Shown piece after piece: positions 49,933-61,100 of a DNA stretch of 64,000 nucleotides (position 1 is the stretch's first letter; the number at the start of each line of letters is the position of its first letter). A program made the position numbers and the translations under genes. The notes below the pieces were generated by a model. It was not told where the DNA came from. It did not search any database and was given only the letters and a program-made list of their open reading frames with translations. The stretch is from contig CAVXXD010000012.1 in the NCBI GenBank assembly GCA_963765625.1, positions 1 through 64,000 of the forward strand, written 5' to 3'. The DNA comes from CAVXXD01 sp963765625. Lineage in GTDB: Bacteria; Actinomycetota; Geothermincolia; Geothermincolales; Geothermincolaceae.

Positions 49933-50657
49933 ATGACCAAGAAGAAGGAAGAGGCATCCAAGGTCAACATCCTCTGGAAGATCCCCATGTTCAACTTCCT
50001 GGACCAGGCCGCGCTGGACACGCTGCTGGCCCTGACGGAGACGGAGACCTTCGGCAAGGGCGAGTACATCTTCATGGAGTGCGACGCCTCCAGGAAGCTC
50101 TACATCGTCACCCGGGGCGAGGTGAAACAGCTCAAGCAGACGGAGAGCGGCCGCGAGATGATCATCGAGCTGGCCCACCCCGGGGACATCTTCGGGGAGG
50201 AAGCGGTCTTCGACGGCAAGCCCTACCCCATGACCGCCCAGTGCCTGGAGGACTGCGAGGTCCTCTCCATCAACCGCTCGGACTTCTTCGACTTCCTGCG
50301 GGCCAACCCCGACCTGGCCCTGGAGTTCATCACCGAGTTCGCCGCGCGCCTGCGCCTGGCCCAGGACACCATCCGCGCCCTGGCGGCGGAACGGGTGGAG
50401 TGGCGGGTGGGCCGGGTGCTCAACCTGCTGGCCGCGCGGTCGGGGAGAAGGGGCCGGACGGCGTCTCCATCAACCTGCCCATCACCCGCCAGGATATCGC
50501 GGACATGGCCGGGACCACGGTGGAGACCACCATCCGGGTGATCAGCCACTTGAAGAAGCTGGGCATCTGCGACACGGTCAAGGGCAAGATCGTCATCACC
50601 GACCCTGAACAGTTGGGCAACATGGTGCGCGAGGGCTGCATCCAGCCGGGGCTGTAG
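49933..50657 (+). CDS. Crp/Fnr-family transcriptional regulator (one frame break)
   Basis: About 240 residues. The cyclic-nucleotide-binding-like domain shows IPMFNFLDQAALDTLL, GKGEYIFMECDASRKLYIVTRG, HPGDIFGEEAVFDGKPYPMT. The long helix LALEFITEFAARLRLAQ follows. The frame breaks near 50440; afterwards the winged helix-turn-helix reads INLPITRQDIADMAGTTVET and TIRVISHLKKLG, standard for the family. No N-terminal Cys cluster is seen, so it is not a classic FNR sensor. Its stop codon lies in a 12-bp tandem repeat. Possible targets are the neighbouring redox genes. Confidence 0.9.
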
Positions 50658-50688
50658 CCGGGGCTGTAACCGGGGCTGTAGCCGGGGC
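50646..50688. repeat. 12-bp tandem repeat over the Crp/Fnr stop codon
   Basis: Three and a half copies of CCGGGGCTGTAG/A. Each unit reads Pro-Gly-Leu-stop, so the regulator has three stop codons in a row in the same frame. Confidence 0.9.
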
Positions 50689-50773
50689 GTCGGTGACCGG
50701 CGTCATACCGGGAGACTGTCCCACGGAGTATATTCTTTACCTCAAGTACAGTCATAAAAAGGAGGGACAACGC

Positions 50774-51021
50774 ATGGCCGTCATTCTCTATTCGACACAG
50801 ACCTGCCCCTACTGCCACATGGCCCAGGACTACCTGGAGGAGCAGGGGGTGGAGTTCGAGATCAAGGACGTCGGCGCCGACGAAGCCGCCGCCCAGGAGA
50901 TGATCGACAAGAGCGATCAGCTGGGCGTGCCGGTCATCGAGGTGGGCGACATCATCATCGTGGGGTTCGAGCGCGACGCGGTGCGCAAGGCCCTGGCCGA
51001 CGCGGGGCGTCGTCGAACTGA
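50774..51021 (+). CDS. Glutaredoxin-like protein
   Basis: About 80 residues, thioredoxin fold. MAVILYSTQTCPYCHMAQDYL has the CPYC redox motif; LGVPVIEVGD holds the cis-Pro, and IVGFERDAVRKALAD ends the fold. ATG 50774 follows GGAGGG. As read, no stop occurs in this frame and the frame runs into the next gene; a TGA in another frame at 51019-51021, two bases before the next ATG, is the likely natural stop, requiring a one-base correction in the GGGG run at 51004-51007. Confidence 0.82.
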
Positions 51022-51022
51022 G

Positions 51023-52058
51023 ATGGACCTCGGCTTCGAGCCGCGCGCCTGCACCACCGCCATGGGCATCCTGCCCCACCGCGACCCGCGGGCCGCCCTG
51101 GACCTGGCCTTCTCGCTGGACGTGCCCTTCTGGCCGCAGCTCCCCAACCTCACCTTCGCCGAAGACACCTACGTCCAGACCTGCCTGGGCTTCCCCGGCA
51201 TCGTGGTCCGACATGGAAGAGCAGCTGCTCCGCTTCGACGAGGATCTCTTCGCGGAAGGCCTGGGTGTCTTATCTGGAAGAAGAGGAGAGGCTCGGACTT
51301 CTTCTCGGTGGGGGAGGGCGACTCGCTGACCTACGGGGCCTTCCGGGCGAGGGCGGCGGCAGCACGCGGGCGAGCTGCCGGCCATCCGCGGCCAGTTCAT
51401 GGGGCCCATCTCCCTCTGCCTCAAGGTCACCGACGCCGACAAGAAGCCCATCATCTACCGGGACGAGGTGCGCGAGCTGGTCATCCGGCACATCGCCGCC
51501 AAGGTCAACCGCCACCTGCGCGACCTGCGCGAGCTGCACCCCCACGCCTTCGTGTGGGTGGACGAGCCCGGCCTGGAGATACTGTTCACCGGCATCACCG
51601 GCTACTCGGCCGAGCGGGCCCGCGCCGACCTGGACCTGTTCACCTCCCTGCTGGAGGGGCCCCGCGGCATCCACCTCTGCGGCAACCCCGACTGGGACTT
51701 CCTGCTCTCCGCCGACATCGACCTGCTTTCTTTCAACGCCTACGCCACCTCGGACATCATGGAGGGCTACGCCGGCGGCATCCGGGCCATGCTGGAGCGG
51801 GGCGGGGTGATCGCCTGGGGCATCGTCCCCACCAACTTCGCCGACGCCGAGGGCGAGGACGCTTACTCGCTGCTGGAGCGGCTCTGCCGTGCCTGTGGAA
51901 GAAGCTGGAGGACGCGCGGCGTGGACGCGGACCGGCTGCTGGCGCAGTCCATGATCACCCCGGCCACCTGCTGCCTGGTCAACCCCGACCTCACCGCCAC
52001 GGTGGAGCGCTCCTTCCAGACGGTGCGCCGCCTCTCCGCCATGCTCCTCGCCGACTGA
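51023..52058 (+). CDS. Cobalamin-independent methionine synthase/UROD-like TIM-barrel protein (frame broken)
   Basis: About 340 residues. TTAMGILPHRDPRAALDLAF and VPFWPQLPNL are the typical opening of MetE-C/UROD-like proteins. FSVGEGDSLTYGAF, IRGQFMGPISLCLKVTD, VWVDEPGLEIL, GIHLCGNPDWDFLL, ADIDLLSFNAYA and the C-terminal MITPATCCLVNPDLT complete the barrel. The HLCGN motif with Cys corresponds to zinc/metal-ligand positions of methyltransferases. Frame breaks near 51208, 51265-51380 and 51895. A methyltransferase or decarboxylase role is unresolved. Confidence 0.72.
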
Positions 52059-52127
52059 GCCTCCACAAGGTGCCTGTCACCAACCTCCACACCCTCCACA
52101 TGGTGCCTGTCACCAACCTCCACACCC
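52059..52127. repeat. Tandem pair of GGTGACAGGCACC-type units
   Basis: CCACAAGGTGCCTGTCACC then AACCTCCACACC, followed by a second copy with CATGGTGCC. Same family as 48122, opposite orientation, and nearly identical to the copy at 57973. Confidence 0.8.
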
Positions 52128-52139
52128 GCAATCGCGCAC

Positions 52140-52203
52140 ATGCTCGGAATGATAGAATATCTATACTAAAGGGCTGTCTTTCTTAATAAGGAGGCGATAC
52201 GAC
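52140..52203 (+). promoter_or_regulatory. Promoter and leader shared by two surface-protein paralogues (copy 1)
   Basis: TGATAGAAT (52150-52158, an extended -10) and AAGGGCTGTCTTTCTTAATAAGGAGGCGA leading to ATG 52204 match the stretch 58053-58115 at nearly every position. Conservation of this block with its paralogue suggests co-regulation or recent duplication. The AAGGAGG ribosome site ends nine bases before the ATG. Confidence 0.6.
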
Positions 52204-55200
52204 ATGGCCGGCACAAGGCCTGAAGAAACAGGCGCGGGACCATCTTGGCGGTTGTGGTTCTGATGCTCTGCGCGCAGCTGCTTGACATTACTACCGGGCG
52301 CTGCGGGCGCGCCCGTCGTGGTGGACACCATAGACGTAGGCAACGGCCCAGCTGCGGCAGGTAGTCAACCCCTCAACCAACAAGATCTACGTATCGAATG
52401 CATACGGCGATAACGTTTCGGTGATAGACGGCGCTACCGGCACGGTGACAGGCAGCCCGATAGCGGTGGGCGACTTGCCCTGTGGTGTTGGCGTAAACCA
52501 CACCACAAATAAGGTCTACGTGACAAATCACATGGACTTCAACGTATACGTCATCGACGGCGCCACCGACACGGTGACGGGCAGCCCGATAGCGGTGGGC
52601 AACGGCCCCTGCGACCCCGGCGTCAACCCCGTTACCAACAAGATCTACGTGCCCAACGCGAACAGCGGCAACGTATACGTCATCGACGGCGCCACCGACA
52701 CGGTGACGGGCACTCCCATAGCGGTGGGAAGCCTGCCCTACGGCGCCGGCGTCAACCCCGTCACCAACAAGGTCTATGTGTCGAATATTGGCAGCGGCAC
52801 CGTATCCGTGATCGATGGCGCCACCGACACGGTGACGGGCACCCCCATAGCGGTGGGGACAGAGCCCATGGGCGTCGCCGTCAACCCCGTTACCAACAAG
52901 GTCTACGTAGCAAACTACTTCAGTAATGACGTATCCGTGATAGACGGCGCCACCGACACGGTAACGGCGACCATAACAGTGGGGACTCGGAGCCCCGGGG
53001 CATCGGCGTCAACCCCACTACCAACAGGGTCTACGTAGCAAACCACGGCAGTAATGACGTATCCGTGATAGACGGCGCCACCGACACGGTAACGGCGACC
53101 ATAACAGTGGGGACTGAGCCCCGGGAAATCGGCGTCAACCCCACTACCAACAGGGTCTACGTGGCGAATTCAGACAGCGATACACGTGTCCGTCATCGAG
53201 GACCCGGTGAGCGCGGGCTATTCCTGGAACCATATCAGCGCCGATGGAGACAACACCCGCGCACTGGCCTGGGACGGCACCGGACTCTATGCGGGGACGA
53301 GCACGGACGGTGTGTGGCGTTACACTCCGGGATCGCCGGGCACCTGGACCGACCTCTGCGCTTCGACCGCCCTGGACTCCTACGACATCTATTCCCTGGC
53401 CTGGGACGGCTCCGGCTTGTACGCGGGTACGGCTAGTCACGGCATCTGGCGGTACAGTCCCACCGCGGGCACCTGGACCGACATCGGCGGCGCGTTGAGC
53501 ACCACCACCGTCTACTCACTGGCCTGGAACGGCGCCCACCTCTATGCGGGGACCCTGGCCAACGGTGTGTGGCGTTACACTCCGGGATCGCCGGGCACCT
53601 GGACCGACCTCTGCGCTTCGACCGCCCTGGACTCCTACGACATCTATTCCCTGGCCTGGGACGGCTCGGGCCTTTGCGCGGGAACGGCGGGAGACGGCGT
53701 GTGGCGTTACAACGCGGGCACTGGGGCCTGGACCGACCTGGCGAGCGGGGTGAGCAGTTACGGCATCTGGTCCCTGGCCTGGGATGGCTCGGGACTGTAC
53801 ATCGGGACGGAGGGCCACGGCGTGTGGCGTTACGACCTGAGTTCGGGTTATATCACCAGCACCTGGGGCGGCTTGAGCAGCTCCAGCGTCTGGTCCCTGG
53901 CCTGGGACGGCTCCGGCCTGTTCGCGGGAACCGGCCCCGACGGGGTGTGGCGTTATGATCCTGCCACTACCGCCTGGACTGACACCGGCGGCGGCCTGGA
54001 CGGCAAAGGCATCCCCTCGCTGGCCTGCGCCGGAAACGGCATCTTCGCCGGGACGGACGATTCCGGTACCTGGTACGCCGATACCGTTTTCGACGTCACC
54101 GCGGTGGCCGACCCACCGGCTGGGGGCGCGGTGGCCGGGGGGAGCGTATGGGCCAATACCGGCGGCGGCATCTCCAACAAAAGCATCTGGTCACTGGTCC
54201 GTGGCGGCACCAATCTCTATGCGGCGACGGAGGGCTACGGCGTGTGGCGCTACGACCCCTTCGCTTCAACCTGGACTGACATCAGCGCCGGGTTGACCAG
54301 CTACACCATCTACTCCCTGGCCTGGGACGGCACGTACCTCTACGCGGGGACGACGGGACAAGGGGTATGGAGATACACTCCGGGATCGCCGGGCACCTGG
54401 ACCAGCACGGGGGGAGGGGTGAGCAGCCATTACATCAATTCCCTGGCCTGGGACGGCACCGGCCTCTACGCGGGTGTATACAAATCCGGCTCATACAGCG
54501 TGTGGCGCTACAACCCGGTAACGGCCGTCTGGACCGACACGGAGGACACGTTCAGCGATCGTATTTTCTCCCTGGCCTGGGACGGCACCGGCCTCTACGC
54601 AGGAACGGAACATGATGGTGTGTGGCGCTACGTCCCGGGATCGCCGGGGACCTGGACTGACACCGGAGGTGGTGTGGGCAGCTACAGCATCTACTCCCTG
54701 GCCTGGGACGGCACCGGCCTCTACGCCGGGACGTATGAACATGGTATGTGGCGCTACGATCCCACCGCTTCGACCTGGACCGACATCAGTGCCGGGTTGG
54801 CCGGTTACAGCATCTACTCCCTGGCCTGGGACGGCATCGGCCTCTACGCCGGGACGGGAGGATACGGCGTGTGGCGCTACGTCCCGGGATCGCCGGCGAC
54901 TTGGACCGACATCAGCGCAGGGTTGACCAGCTACAGTATCTACTCCCTGGCCTGGGACGGCACCGGCCTCTACGCCGGGACCCTCGTTGACAGCTACGGC
55001 GTATGGCGCTACAACAAATACCTGTGCGGAGAGACCGTGGACCTCACCGCTACACCCGCCGCCGACTACCATTTCGTTAACTGGACCGAGGGTGGCTCGC
55101 CGTTCTCTCCTCGCGCCGCCTGGTCCTTCCCGGCCCGGTCCGACCGCTCTTTCACGGCCGGCTTCGCGGAAGATAACTATGCCGTCGACGTCACTGCCGA

Positions 55201-57972
55201 CCCCGATGAGGGGGGCATCGTCAGCGGCGGTAGCGCCTGGACCGCCACCGGGGGTGGGGTGGGCAGCTATGAAATCCGTTCACTGGCATGGGACGGTACC
55301 GGGCTCTACGCGGGAACACAGAGTCACGGTGTGTGGCGCTACGACCCGGGAGCGGGAACCTGGACCGGCACCGGGGGCGGCGTTGAATACTATGACATCT
55401 TCTCCCTGGCCTGGGACGGCACCGGCCTCTATGCTGGAACACAGAGTCACGGCGTGTGGCGCTACGACCCGGGAGCGGGAACCTGGACCAATACGAATGG
55501 AGATCTAAGCAGCGATACCATATACCCCCTGGCCTGGGACGGCACTGGCCTCTACGCGGGGACCACGAACAACGGTGTGTGGCGCTATGACCCGGAGACG
55601 CTGACCTGGACCGACATGGGGGGCGGGGTAAGCGGCTCCAGCATCAACTCCCTGGCCTGGGACGGCACCGGCCTCTACGCGGGGACCGGAAGCCAGGGTG
55701 TGTGGCGCTACGACCCGGAGACACTGACCTGGACCGACATGGGGGGCGGGGTAAGCGGCTACAGCATCAGCTCCCTGGCCTGGGACGGCACCGGCCTCTA
55801 CGTGGGAACGTATGCCGGCGGCGTGTGGCGCTACGACCCGGGGATGTTTGCCTGGACAGACACCGGTGGCGGGGTAAGCGGATATAATATTTACTCCCTG
55901 GCCTGGGACGGCACCGGCCTCTACGCGGGGACCGGAAGCCAGGGTGTGTGGCGTTACACTCCGGGATCGCCGGGCACCTGGACCGACACCGGTGGCGCGG
56001 TGAGCGGCTATGGACTTGACTCCCTGGCCTGGAGCGGCACCGGCCTCTACGCGGGGACCACAAGCAACGGCGTGTGGCGCTATGGCACCTACACCCACGG
56101 CCAGACGGTGGATCTGACGGCCTCTCCGGATACCGCGAACAGCTACCACTTCATCAATTGGACAGAAGAAGGAGTGGGCGTGGTCTCCACCAATGCTAAT
56201 TATTCCTTCACTGCCACCGCGGACCGCACCCTGGTGGCCAACTTCGCCATCGATACTTACCAGATTGCAGCCTCGGCCGACCCTGTGAGCGGCGGCAACG
56301 TCACCGGGGCGGGCACCTTCGACCACGGCGACACGGTGAACCTCGCTTCGACTCCCGCCACCGGCTACCACTTCGTCAACTGGACCGAGGGGGCGATAGT
56401 GGTCTCCACATCGGCTGCTTATTCCTTCACCGCCACCGTCGACCGCACCCTGGTGGCCCACTTCGCCTTGAACACCTATATCATCACCGCCTCAGCCGGC
56501 GAGGGCGGGGACATCACGCCGAGTGGAACGGTGACCGTGAACCACGGGGCGTCCCAGTCCTTCACCATCACCCCGGACGAGGGTTACGTGATAGAGGACG
56601 TCAAGGTGGACGGCGTCTCCCGGGGAGCGGTGACCACCGTACAACTTCTCGGGCGTCACCGCCAACCACACCATCAGCGCCACCTTCGTGGCCGACATCT
56701 CCCCCCTGGCCACCTGGTACCTGGCCGAGGGATCCACCAACTGGGGCTTCGACTGCTACATCTCCATCGTCAACCCCAATTCCGAAGAAGTGGAGGTAGA
56801 GCTGACCTACATGACCGGAAGCGGAGAAGTCCCCGGCCCCACCGTGACCATGCCGGCCATGTCCCAGGCCACCGTCTATCCATCGGCCACCCTGGGAGCG
56901 GCCGACTTCTCCACCATGGTCACCTGCACCGATGGAAAAGCCATCAGCGTGGACCGCACCATGTACTGGACCGGGACCACCTCCACCGTGGCCGAAGCCC
57001 ACTGCGCCACCGGGGTCACCTCCCCGGCTACCACCTGGTACATGCCGGAAGGGTCCAGCAACTGGGGATTTGAGTGCTTCGTGCTCATCCAGAACCCGGG
57101 TGACGACCCCACCGGGGCCACCGTCACCTGGATGATCGAGGGCGCCGCCCCCCAGACCACCAACGTCACCATCGGCGCCTCCTCCCGCCCCACCTTGAAC
57201 ATGGCCGACTACATCGGCTCTGCCGACGCCTCCATCAAGGTGGAATCGGAGGGCCCGGTCATCTGCGAGCGGGCCATGTACCGTAACGACAGAAGGGAAG
57301 GCCACGACTCCGGGGGCACCCCCACCGCGGCCGCCGACTACTACCTGGCCGAGGGCTGCACCGGCTTCGGCTTCACCACCTACGTCCTGGTCCAGAACCC
57401 CAACCCCACCGAAACCGACGTGGACGGTCACCTACCAGGCCGCCGCCGGCCCGGTGGACGGCCCCACCTTCACCATGCCCGCCAACTCGCGTAAGACCAT
57501 CTGCGTCAACGACACCACCGAAATCCCCGGGCCCGACCCCTCCTTCTCCACCCACGTCCACGGGGACCAGCCCATCATCGCCGAGCGGGCCATGTACTGG
57601 AACGGGGGAGACGACGGCGCCCAGGTCTGCCACGACTCCATCGGCCTTTCCGCCCCCCACACCACCTGGTACCTGTCCGACGGCCAGACCTCCGAGGGCC
57701 GGGAGACCTTCACCCTGGTATCGAATCCCAATGACATCCCGGTGGAGGTGAGGATAAGCTACCTGCCCGAGGGCGGGGGCACCACCGTCACCTTCACCGA
57801 CATCATCAACCCCGCCTCCCGCAAAACCTACAACATGGCCGACAGGATCCCCTCGGGGCGGGCCGCCGTCCTGGTGGAGAGCGTCACGGGTGGGCCGGTG
57901 ATGTGTGAGCGGGCCATGTACTGGAACAGCCGCGGCACCGGCACCGACACCATCGGGGGGTACGCGGACTGA
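52204..57972 (+). CDS. Giant secreted protein: YVTN propeller, WDG propellers, B-repeats, four WYLAEG modules
   Basis: Start ATG 52204 aligns with the paralogue at 58116; signal-peptide frame is damaged (52240-52350). About 1,920 residues. First an YVTN-type propeller (to ~53180; repeats NPVTNKVYV and VSVIDGATDTVTGTPIAVG). Then over twenty ~46-residue repeats (LAWDGTGLYAGT, GVWRYDPxTxTWTD) from 53230 to 56090, interrupted by B-repeat-like inserts (54090, 55020-55230, 56100-56640; DEGGIVSGG, YHFVNWTE). Four modules begin near 56715, 57040, 57340 and 57665 (WYLAEGSTNWGFDCY, WYMPEGSSNWGFECF, YYLAEGCTGFGFTTY, WYLSDGQTSEGRETF), closing V-CERAMY or VDRTMYW. Frame breaks near 52240-52400, 52990, 53180, 56640 and 57420. 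Ends TGA 57970-57972. Probably a very large adhesin-like or substrate-binding surface protein. Confidence 0.78.
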
Positions 57973-58041
57973 CATGTGGAGGTTGGTGCCTGTCACCAAC
58001 CTCCACATCCTCCACAAGGTGCCTGTCACCAACCTCCACAT
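57973..58041. repeat. Tandem pair of GGTGACAGGCACC-type units
   Basis: TGTGGAGGTTGGTGCCTGTC then ACCAACCTCCACATCCTCC, followed by a second unit CACAAGGTGCCTGTCACC. The first part is itself palindromic (TGTGGAGGTTGGTG...CACCAACCTCCACA). Starts at the stop codon of the giant gene. Confidence 0.8.
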
Positions 58042-58049
58042 TCTGCGCC

Positions 58050-58115
58050 CATGCTCGAAATGATAGAATATCTAATATAAAGGGCTGTCTTTCTCAATAA
58101 GGAGGCGACACCGAC
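58050..58115 (+). promoter_or_regulatory. Promoter and leader shared by two surface-protein paralogues (copy 2)
   Basis: TGATAGAAT at 58061-58069, then AAAGGGCTGTCTTTCTCAAT and AAGGAGGCGACACCGAC before ATG 58116. Duplicate of the block at 52140-52203. Confidence 0.6.
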
Positions 58116-61100
58116 ATGGCCGGTTCAGGTCTGAAGAAACACGCGGTGATATCTTTGGCGGTTGTTGTTCTGATGCTGTTCGCGCCGCTGCTGATGCTGG
58201 TCCCCGGCGCCGCGAGCGCGCCAGGTGTAACCGACACCATAAGTGTAGGCAACACCCCTTATGGCATCGGATTGAATACGGCTACCAGCATGATATATGT
58301 TCCCAATAACGGCGACGGAAACGTATCCGTGATAGACGGTTCCACCAACACGGTGACGGGAACCATCCCGGCGGGTGATCATCCCTGGGGGTGTGGGCGT
58401 CAACCCCGTCACCAACATGGCTTATGTTTCAAACTGGGACGGCGCTACCGTGTCCGTGATAGATCGTGAAGCTGGCACCGAGCTGACTGAGATATCCGTC
58501 AACGTCGCTCCCGCCTATGTCAGCGTCAACCCCGTCACCAACCTGGTCTACGTGGCGAACCACGGCACCGACACCGTGACCGTGATAGACGGTGCCGACA
58601 ACATGGTAGTGACGGCTGTAGCGGTGGGCGACATGCCTCACGGAGTGTGCGTCAACCCCGTCACCAACCTTATCTACGCGGCGAACTACGGCAGCGATAC
58701 CGTGTCCGTGATAGATGGCACCGACAACACGGTGACGGACACCATCACGGTAGGTGACGGCCCCGACGGCATCGCCGTCAATCCCGTCACCAATACGGTC
58801 TATGTGGCCGAGCAACCTCCTTGATGAACGTGTCCGTGATAGACGGCGCTACCGGTACGGTTACGGATGACCGTGACCGTGGAAGACCAGCCCTGCTGAC
58901 GTGGGCGTCAATCCCGCCGCCAACCTGGTTTACGCATCCAATTATGGCAGTGACACAGTGTCCGTAATCGATGGCGCCGACAACACCGGTTACGGCGACG
59001 TTGGATGTGGGCAGCGTTCCCCACGGCAATGCGGTAAACCCCGAGACGGGCACGGTCTACGTGGACCAACAGCAGCGACAACACCGTCTCCGTCATCGCG
59101 GACCCGGACATCGTCCCCTTCAGCGACGAGTTTTCGACGGATACCCTCGATGCCGACTGGACCTGGACCGACCCCCTGTATGACTGTGGCTATGATCTGA
59201 CCGCCAATCCCGGCTACCTGCAAGTCAGCGTGCCGGGTAACAACCACGACCTTTCACCTTCGAACTACAACGCGCCGCGCGTTACTCAGACGGCGGGCGG
59301 TGACTTCGCGGTGGAGACCATGGTGCAATTCGATCCGCAAGCATCATTTCCAGAGCGCCGGAATCCTGGCCTGGAGCAGACTCAGACAACTTCTTGCGCC
59401 TGGAAAGGATGTGTTTTACCACCGGACAGGTCAGCATGCACCTCGGAGGAGAGGTGGGTGGGTCACGGACGCACACGTATGTTACCTTTTACCGGGACCA
59501 GCCACTTACCTGCGGCTGGTAAGGGAAGGAGACGTCTTTTACTGCCTATTACGGTAGCAACGGCATCGATTGGACTTTGCTGACCGACGTCACCATGGCA
59601 GTCACTGACCCCATCGAATTGGGACTGCATGTCCTTGAGCAGTCGAGCGACATTGAAATACGAGCCGACTTCGACTACTTCCGCTTCAACCAGTACTCCG
59701 TCAGCGCCTCGGTCTCCGGAGGCCACGGCTCGGCCGACCCGGAAACGCAGGTGGTAACCCGGGGTACCAGCGCCGTCGTCGACCTGACCCCCGACACTGG
59801 CTACTTCGTCGCCTCGGTGACCGACAACGGCACCGAGGTCTCTCCTACGCCCACGGATTCTTATGTAATACCCTGTGTCACCAACAACCACGAAGTGGTG
59901 GTGACTTTCTCTCCCTTCAGCGACGAATTCGCCGCGACCACCCTGGACCCGGGGTGGACCTGGCTGGACCTCCACGGCGACTGCAGCTACAACCTCACGG
60001 AGAACCCCGGCTACTTGCGCATCTACGTGCCCACCGGCGGGCACGACATCTCGCCCTGGGATTACGGGGCTCCGCGCGTCATCCAGCCGGCGGGCGGGGA
60101 CTTCACCATCGAGACCAGGCTGCTCTTCGACCCCGCGGGGAACAGCCAGGCCGCGGGCCTGCTGGTGTTCAAGGACAACGACAACTACATGAGGCTGGAG
60201 CGAGTAAGTGGCCCCTCCGTCCTGATGTACGGCGAAGTGGGAGATGCCGTCAATTACAGGACGGTCTCCGTGGGCGGGGGCGGCACCACCTACCTGCGCC
60301 TGGTGAGGCAGGGCGACTGCCTTGACCGGCTACTGCAGCGCCGACGGGGCGGGCTGGAGCCAGGTATATAGCGTCGACATCCCGGCCACCGATCCTCTCA
60401 TGGTCGGTCTCAGTGTCCACCAGTTGACCGATAACGACAACATCCACGCCGACTTCGACTACTTCCGCTTCGTCCCCACCATCACCTCCATCGCTCCCGC
60501 CTCCGGTACCAACGAAAGCGCGGTAAGTGTGACTGACCTCGCCGGCACCGGCTTCCTGCGACGGGGCCACGGTTTCTTTAAAGAAACTGGGCGAGACCGA
60601 CATCGAGGCTACCAACGTGGTGGTGGTTGACAGCACCCGGATCACCTGCGACTTCGACCTTGACGGTGCGGCCACCGGCATCTGGGACGTGGTGGTCACC
60701 AACCCTGACGCCCACGAAGCCACCTTGGTCGGCGGATTGAGAGTCAACCTCGGATGGGGTTCCCTGGAAGTCTGGGGATATGACACCAACGGCCAGGTCA
60801 GCAACGCCCCCGCCGGCAATGATTTCGTGGCGATATCCGCGGGTGACAAACACAGTGTGGCCCTCCGCTCCGACGGCAGCCTGGTAGCCTGGGGAAGCAA
60901 CTATGACCCCTCTGACAGTATCTATTACGGCCAGAGCGTCGCCCCCGCCGGGAGCGACTTCATAGCCGTCTCGGCAGGTGACTACCACAACCTGGCCCTC
61001 CGCTCCGACGGCAGCCTGGCTGCCTGGGGGTGCACAAACGAAGGCCGCTGCGATGTCCCCACCGGCAACGACTTCGTGGCGATATCCGCGGGAGGGGGCC

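Noticed and set aside
53230..56090. Periodic ~140-bp repeats
   Set aside because: They encode LAWDGTGLYAGT propeller blades; coding repeats, not a separate DNA element.
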